From: Chryseolinea sp.
Lineage (GTDB): Bacteria > Bacteroidota > Bacteroidia > Cytophagales > Cyclobacteriaceae
Direction: 5' to 3'
DNA length: 64,000 nt
NCBI GenBank assembly: GCA_025923195.1
Contig: JAICGJ010000001.1
Location: 62,001 to 126,000, forward strand
In this document: positions 60,257 through 64,000 of the stretch, one piece after another
Layout: each line of letters starts with the position of its first letter
How positions within the stretch are numbered: the stretch's first letter is position 1
Program-made: the position numbers and the translations under genes
Notes under the pieces: generated by a model
Databases searched by the model: none
Told to the model about the DNA's origin: nothing
Seen by the model: only the letters and a program-made list of their open reading frames with translations

Positions 60257-62626
60257 ATGAACTATTCTACAGATAACGTTTTTCCCTTTTCATCGGTACT
60301 CAATCTCCGGTTGTTGATTGAATATTGGGAGCGAAGCATTCAAAGCGGAGTGGTGCCAGGATTTGGTGAGAATCTCTTGAGATCCATCAAAGCGGCACCT
60401 GAACTAAGGGAGCCAATCTATCACTCTTCGATCATCGAGAAACATCGGACGTTGATAAATTTCTTGATAACCGCCGTGATTCCTCCGGCCAATCAGGACA
60501 CAGATATTTCCGCTGCCATTTTTCCATTTGATTTTAAGGCGCTCTACAGCACCCCTGCTTTCGAAAGAGCTCTTAATCTGAATGAACTTAGTAATTGTGT
60601 GACCACGAATTTGCCTAATAATCAGATGGTTCTGGGCAAGACTGTGAAGGCATGTTTAATGATCCTTGAAAAGTTTTACGATGTAAAAATCGGGTTGGAA
60701 AAGCCGATACACTTTACCGTTCGAAATGCGGTAACTGGCCTTGACAAGGTATATCGTGTAGAGATCAATCATCAGTTTTGTGAGATAATCTCAAAAGGGA
60801 AAATAAAACCGATAGAAAAACATGTTCTGAAATTCTTAACCGAAAAAATGTATGATGTTGATCTTTGGATGCAATACATCCGGCCCGACGATTTTGAATT
60901 TCAAGGGTTCATGGTGATGCGTTTGGTCGATGTCACAGAACAGGAGATGCTTTCTTCAATCAAGTACGATTTACTGAAAAAAAATGCAGTCGAAGATCAA
61001 GAGAGTTTTGCCACCATTCAACACAAACTCAGGTCTCTATTTGGCATCAATGAGATCAGGTTAGGTCTTGCATATTGCGATTCTGATAACAATCTAATAC
61101 TTACCAACGCTGCTTCTGAGGGATGGAGAAGCCTTATCGATCAATCGCTAAGCAGCGTGCCTTGCACCGATTACAGAGGGTCCGTATATGAAAGAAGCTG
61201 GACCGAAAAACGATACATTACTGTCGAGAACTTGAGTGAATATCCTTATCGCTCGAAGGTAGAAGAAACATTGCTGGAGCGTGGAATTAAGAATCTTTTG
61301 TTGGCGCCGCTGGTCGATGGTGAGGAAACCATCGGTATGGTAGAACTCGCGACTCCAAGTCCAGGTAAGCTAAACGCCATCAGCGCTCACAAAGTGGAAA
61401 ATATAATGCCGATGTTCACTGCCGCCGTAAAAAGAGTAAAGGAGGAGATGGCCACGGAGGTTCGTGCCATCATTCAGGAGGAATGCACGGCCATACATCC
61501 CAGTGTGCAGTGGCGCTTTTTCGAAGCAGGAACGAACCTCTTAAAGAGACGAAAGATCGACGCGAAAGCCTCTCTGGAGGAAATTGTGTTTAAAGATGTT
61601 TACCCTTTGTATGGGTTGGCTGATGTTCGCAATTCTTCAATTGAGAGAAATCTGGCGATTCAAAAGGATCTGCAGGAAAATCTGGAATTGGCAAAGGAGC
61701 TGTTGAAGAAGATCTATGCAGACAAGAGATTCCCTTTGGTTGAAGAAGTAATTTACAAAGCGGAAGAACAGTTGAAGAAAATATCTCGTGGTCTTGCGTC
61801 AGGAGATGAGAGCAATGTGCTGGAATTTTTAAAAACAGAGATTAACCCGCTTCTGGAACATTTTGAATTGCACGAATCACTAAAAGAATTCATTGCAAAT
61901 TATCGCAGTCGCCTGGATCCTCAATTTGGTGTCGTTTACAGACGACGAAAATCATTTGAGAAGAGCTTGTCCGTAATTAATCAGGCCATTGCCCTGCATC
62001 TTGATGAGGCGGAGGAGGAAGCTCAGACCATGTTTCCTCATTATTTCGAAAAATACAAAACGGATGGAGTTGAATTTACTTTGTATGTAGGCAGTTCGTT
62101 GGTAAAAGATCAGTCCTTCGACACTTTCCATTTAAGAAATTTCCATCTTTGGCAACTGCTAACCATGATTGGTATACATCAAAAGATTGCCGCTATAAAG
62201 CCCACCTTGGAAAATGAACTAGATATTACACAACTTATTTTGGTGCATGACCAGCCAATCTCGATACGCTTCCGTCCTGATGAGAAACAGTTTGATGTGG
62301 ATGGTGCCTATGATATTCGTTACGAAATAGTGAAAAAGAGAATAGACAAGGCGTATATTAAAAATACAGGCGAACGGTTGACGCAACCTGGGAAAATTGC
62401 TGTTGTTTATAACCAAACCAAAGTTGAGGAGGAGTATAAAAGATATTTCAAATATCTTGTAAGTAAAAAAATGGTGAATGGCAAACTGGAGGTTCTTGAA
62501 CTTGAAGAACTTCCAGGGGCAAACGGGTTAAAGGCATTGCGCATGCAAATTTCACCAGACATTCAGGAAGCGCGGCTGCACGAAAGTTTCCTTCAGGATG
62601 TTGAGGAGGCTCTTCGCCTTCAATAA
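60257..62626 (+). CDS. large GAF domain protein without output domain
   Basis: The 789-residue cytoplasmic protein has one GAF domain around 250-395 (SFATIQHKLRSLFGINEIRLGLAY, GSVYERSWTEKRYITVENLS, GIKNLLLAPLVDGEETIGMVELA) with long helical flanks and no kinase, cyclase or phosphodiesterase motif. The C-terminal 300 residues are mostly helical. Related Bacteroidota proteins of this size exist but without known function. The GAF ligand and downstream partner cannot be told from this sequence. It lies 279 bases from the DUF4910 gene, in a gap that shows no clear promoter. Confidence 0.78.
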   Translation: MNYSTDNVFPFSSVLNLRLLIEYWERSIQSGVVPGFGENLLRSIKAAPELREPIYHSSIIEKHRTLINFLITAVIPPANQDTDISAAIFPFDFKALYSTPAFERALNLNELSNCVTTNLPNNQMVLGKTVKACLMILEKFYDVKIGLEKPIHFTVRNAVTGLDKVYRVEINHQFCEIISKGKIKPIEKHVLKFLTEKMYDVDLWMQYIRPDDFEFQGFMVMRLVDVTEQEMLSSIKYDLLKKNAVEDQESFATIQHKLRSLFGINEIRLGLAYCDSDNNLILTNAASEGWRSLIDQSLSSVPCTDYRGSVYERSWTEKRYITVENLSEYPYRSKVEETLLERGIKNLLLAPLVDGEETIGMVELATPSPGKLNAISAHKVENIMPMFTAAVKRVKEEMATEVRAIIQEECTAIHPSVQWRFFEAGTNLLKRRKIDAKASLEEIVFKDVYPLYGLADVRNSSIERNLAIQKDLQENLELAKELLKKIYADKRFPLVEEVIYKAEEQLKKISRGLASGDESNVLEFLKTEINPLLEHFELHESLKEFIANYRSRLDPQFGVVYRRRKSFEKSLSVINQAIALHLDEAEEEAQTMFPHYFEKYKTDGVEFTLYVGSSLVKDQSFDTFHLRNFHLWQLLTMIGIHQKIAAIKPTLENELDITQLILVHDQPISIRFRPDEKQFDVDGAYDIRYEIVKKRIDKAYIKNTGERLTQPGKIAVVYNQTKVEEEYKRYFKYLVSKKMVNGKLEVLELEELPGANGLKALRMQISPDIQEARLHESFLQDVEEALRLQ

Positions 62627-62667
62627 CATTTTATCGCAGTTTCTTATCTTAGCTGTACAATCGGTAC

Positions 62668-63195
62668 ATGTTCAGGATAATTATCGCTATTCTATTCGTC
62701 ACAACTACAAGCTGCAAGGAAGTTTCGTACAAAGGACCCCAGCCGAAAGGGAAACCAGCACTCCGGGAAATTCCCCGGGAACTGAGGGGAAAATATTTGC
62801 TTGTAGGAGAAAATGAGACTGATACGGATACACTTATAATAGCCCGCAACGGATACTTTATTAGCAGCGACTCTACCAGCGGCGTTCTAGGAGATAGCCT
62901 TGTGCTGAAAAAATACAAGGGTTATTATTTTTTTAGTGATAACGAAAACCCTGAGTGGCTCCTGAGGATTATCAAAAAAGAGCGAAACGGCGACTTGTCG
63001 TACATGCACATGGATCGCGGTGAACAATCCTTTAATGATTTTCTTGTTGAATTAAACAGGGAGATCAAAATTGATTCCAGTGAAGTCGATGGTAAAGTGT
63101 TGTATCAGATCGATCCAACTCCGAGGGAACTTCTGTCTCTAATAAAGAAAGGCTATTTTAGGAAAACGGTAACCATTAAAAAATTGAGAGATTGA
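62668..63195 (+). CDS. lipoprotein of unknown function
   Basis: The 175-residue product is a lipoprotein with Cys16 in TTSC. After a Pro/Lys-rich linker comes a mixed alpha/beta domain (GKYLLVGENETDTDTLIIARNG, GYYFFSDNENPEWLLRIIKKER) and a basic C-terminus. Function unknown. TATCTTAG at 62645-62652 is a 7/8 -7 box. It ends 1 base from the convergent channel gene. Confidence 0.65.
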   Translation: MFRIIIAILFVTTTSCKEVSYKGPQPKGKPALREIPRELRGKYLLVGENETDTDTLIIARNGYFISSDSTSGVLGDSLVLKKYKGYYFFSDNENPEWLLRIIKKERNGDLSYMHMDRGEQSFNDFLVELNREIKIDSSEVDGKVLYQIDPTPRELLSLIKKGYFRKTVTIKKLRD

Positions 63196-63196
63196 A

Positions 63197-63949
63197 TCAA
63201 TATGCATCTAAAAGCTTTTTACGTTTCTTCGATGTTCGAGCGTGAAAAATGAGCATGATGGGGGTGTATAAAAAATAAGTGAATCCGGATATCTGTCCTA
63301 CCCACGGACTACTTCTAAATATAATGGTAAGCATTACGGACAGGCCTGGCACGGCGGCCATCAACAAATTCGAAATCATACTCGTTTGGGTATCGAACCT
63401 TTCGATCCTGCTGAGCTGCAACAGGTGGGACTTCTTCAACGCGTAACGATACATGAGCATTAACACAACGAATATACTGGCGGCCCCCATACCATAGATA
63501 ATCATAAGATTTGCAGTATCCCCGCCACTTAGCATTTGCGAAATTTCGATTAACAGGAATTGCTCATTGAGAATTCGCCCCATCACCAGGAACAGAAGAA
63601 ATTTACAGAGAAACTTCAATGGGTAGACGTAGAACAATACGATGATTAGGAAAAGGGTATTCAGAACAATTATCGCCGGATTCCGAAAGCCATAGCGATA
63701 AAAAAAGACGAAGTGTTCATGCCATATCAGGACGATGAGCACGATACACGCGCAAAATGGGAGAAGCTCCCAAACGAACTTCTTTATCTGATCAAAATTT
63801 ACGGGGGCGCTAGTGGAAATAAGAAGCAGGGTGATTGCAAGCGCAAACACGCCGTCACTTAAATTTTCCAAACGTCCGGTTTCTTCACCACGAAAGCGGA
63901 ACTCCTTGTTCATACCAATGTAGTGCTTACCCAGGGCTTCGCGAATCAT
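63197..63949 (-). CDS. TMEM175-like (DUF1211) membrane channel protein
   Basis: The 250-residue protein has six likely membrane helices. The first helix reads RLENLSDGVFALAITLL (26-42), matching the R-xxx-FSD-GVFA-AITLL signature of bacterial TMEM175 potassium channels except that Leu30 replaces the Phe of FSD. The Ser31-Asp32 pair is kept. These channels lack the classical selectivity-filter loop. The C-terminus is basic. ATG 63949 is chosen; Met13 is the alternative. Confidence 0.82.
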   Translation of the reverse strand: MIREALGKHYIGMNKEFRFRGEETGRLENLSDGVFALAITLLLISTSAPVNFDQIKKFVWELLPFCACIVLIVLIWHEHFVFFYRYGFRNPAIIVLNTLFLIIVLFYVYPLKFLCKFLLFLVMGRILNEQFLLIEISQMLSGGDTANLMIIYGMGAASIFVVLMLMYRYALKKSHLLQLSRIERFDTQTSMISNLLMAAVPGLSVMLTIIFRSSPWVGQISGFTYFLYTPIMLIFHARTSKKRKKLLDAY

Positions 63950-64000
63950 TTGGAGAGTAGGTTATTAAAGAAAGCTACAAATCCGCAGATAGCAGATCAA

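Noticed and set aside
60060-60260. Plus-strand 66-codon frame before the GAF gene
   Set aside because: Low-complexity Leu/Lys/Phe composition, overlaps the GAF start codon by 4 bases only by chance frame, and no family resemblance.
1-64000. Search for tRNA, rRNA, CRISPR arrays and insertion sequences
   Set aside because: No T-loop GTTCGA-type arms in plausible tRNA context, no rRNA signatures, no regularly spaced repeats and no transposase motifs were seen.

Overview
The window looks like a chromosomal segment of a member of the Bacteroidota, most likely in or near the Cytophagales. The evidence is the nadK - DUF6089 - DUF6089/PorG - uppS - bamA - ompH - ompH block, a GldJ gliding/type IX secretion lipoprotein, several SusC/D-free but lipoprotein-rich operons, DUF4175, DUF5916 and DUF6503-like families, and promoters of the phylum type (TTG then TAnnTTTG). 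The coding density is high and no rRNA, tRNA, CRISPR, prophage or intact insertion sequence was recognised.

Layout. 1-7.4 kb: envelope biogenesis operon (NAD kinase, two DUF6089 outer-membrane proteins, undecaprenyl diphosphate synthase, BamA, two Skp/OmpH chaperones) closed by a strong terminator. 7.5-17.5 kb: LD-carboxypeptidase, HI0933-type flavoprotein, a THUMP-like methyltransferase, a coupled small membrane protein/TlpA lipoprotein pair, Mfd, GldJ and a ComF phosphoribosyltransferase. 17.6-29 kb: a one-direction run with DUF4175, an RsbW-like ATPase, YbeY, MnmG, a zinc-ribbon methyltransferase, an Ig-like lipoprotein and a TPR protein. 29-38 kb: DUF5916, MOSC, then a MarR-led fatty-acid beta-oxidation operon in the order fadN-fadA-fadE. 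38-44.3 kb: small membrane and secreted proteins, two thioredoxin-fold proteins, a nitronate monooxygenase/VOC pair and RecG. 44.3-53 kb: lipoprotein, DinB, PBP4-type carboxypeptidase, GH3 NagZ-like enzyme, S9 and M20 peptidases, a Tat-exported TIM barrel protein. 53-64 kb: AlkC-like glycosylase with DUF763, an epimerase/DUF4910 pair, a large GAF protein, lipoproteins and a TMEM175-like channel.

The most interesting non-coding signal lies around mnmG. The 89-bp gap between ybeY and mnmG holds two identical copies of GTTTCACGTGGAAC, one base from the core of the bacterial centromere site parS, with DnaA-box-like TGTGG motifs between them. About 4.5 kb away a 314-bp intergenic region (26829-27142) combines several near-consensus DnaA boxes with a long AT-only tract. 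Together with mnmG, a gene often found beside chromosome origins, this makes the region a candidate origin/centromere locus of this replicon. This is an inference from motifs; the GC skew seen locally fits only in part.

Genes that probably work together: BamA with its chaperones and PorG/GldJ in outer-membrane and type IX secretion assembly; LdcA, PBP4 and the NagZ-like enzyme in peptidoglycan turnover; FadN/FadA/FadE in beta-oxidation under a MarR regulator; AlkC-like and DUF763 proteins possibly in DNA repair; the epimerase and DUF4910 protein probably in surface glycan metabolism.
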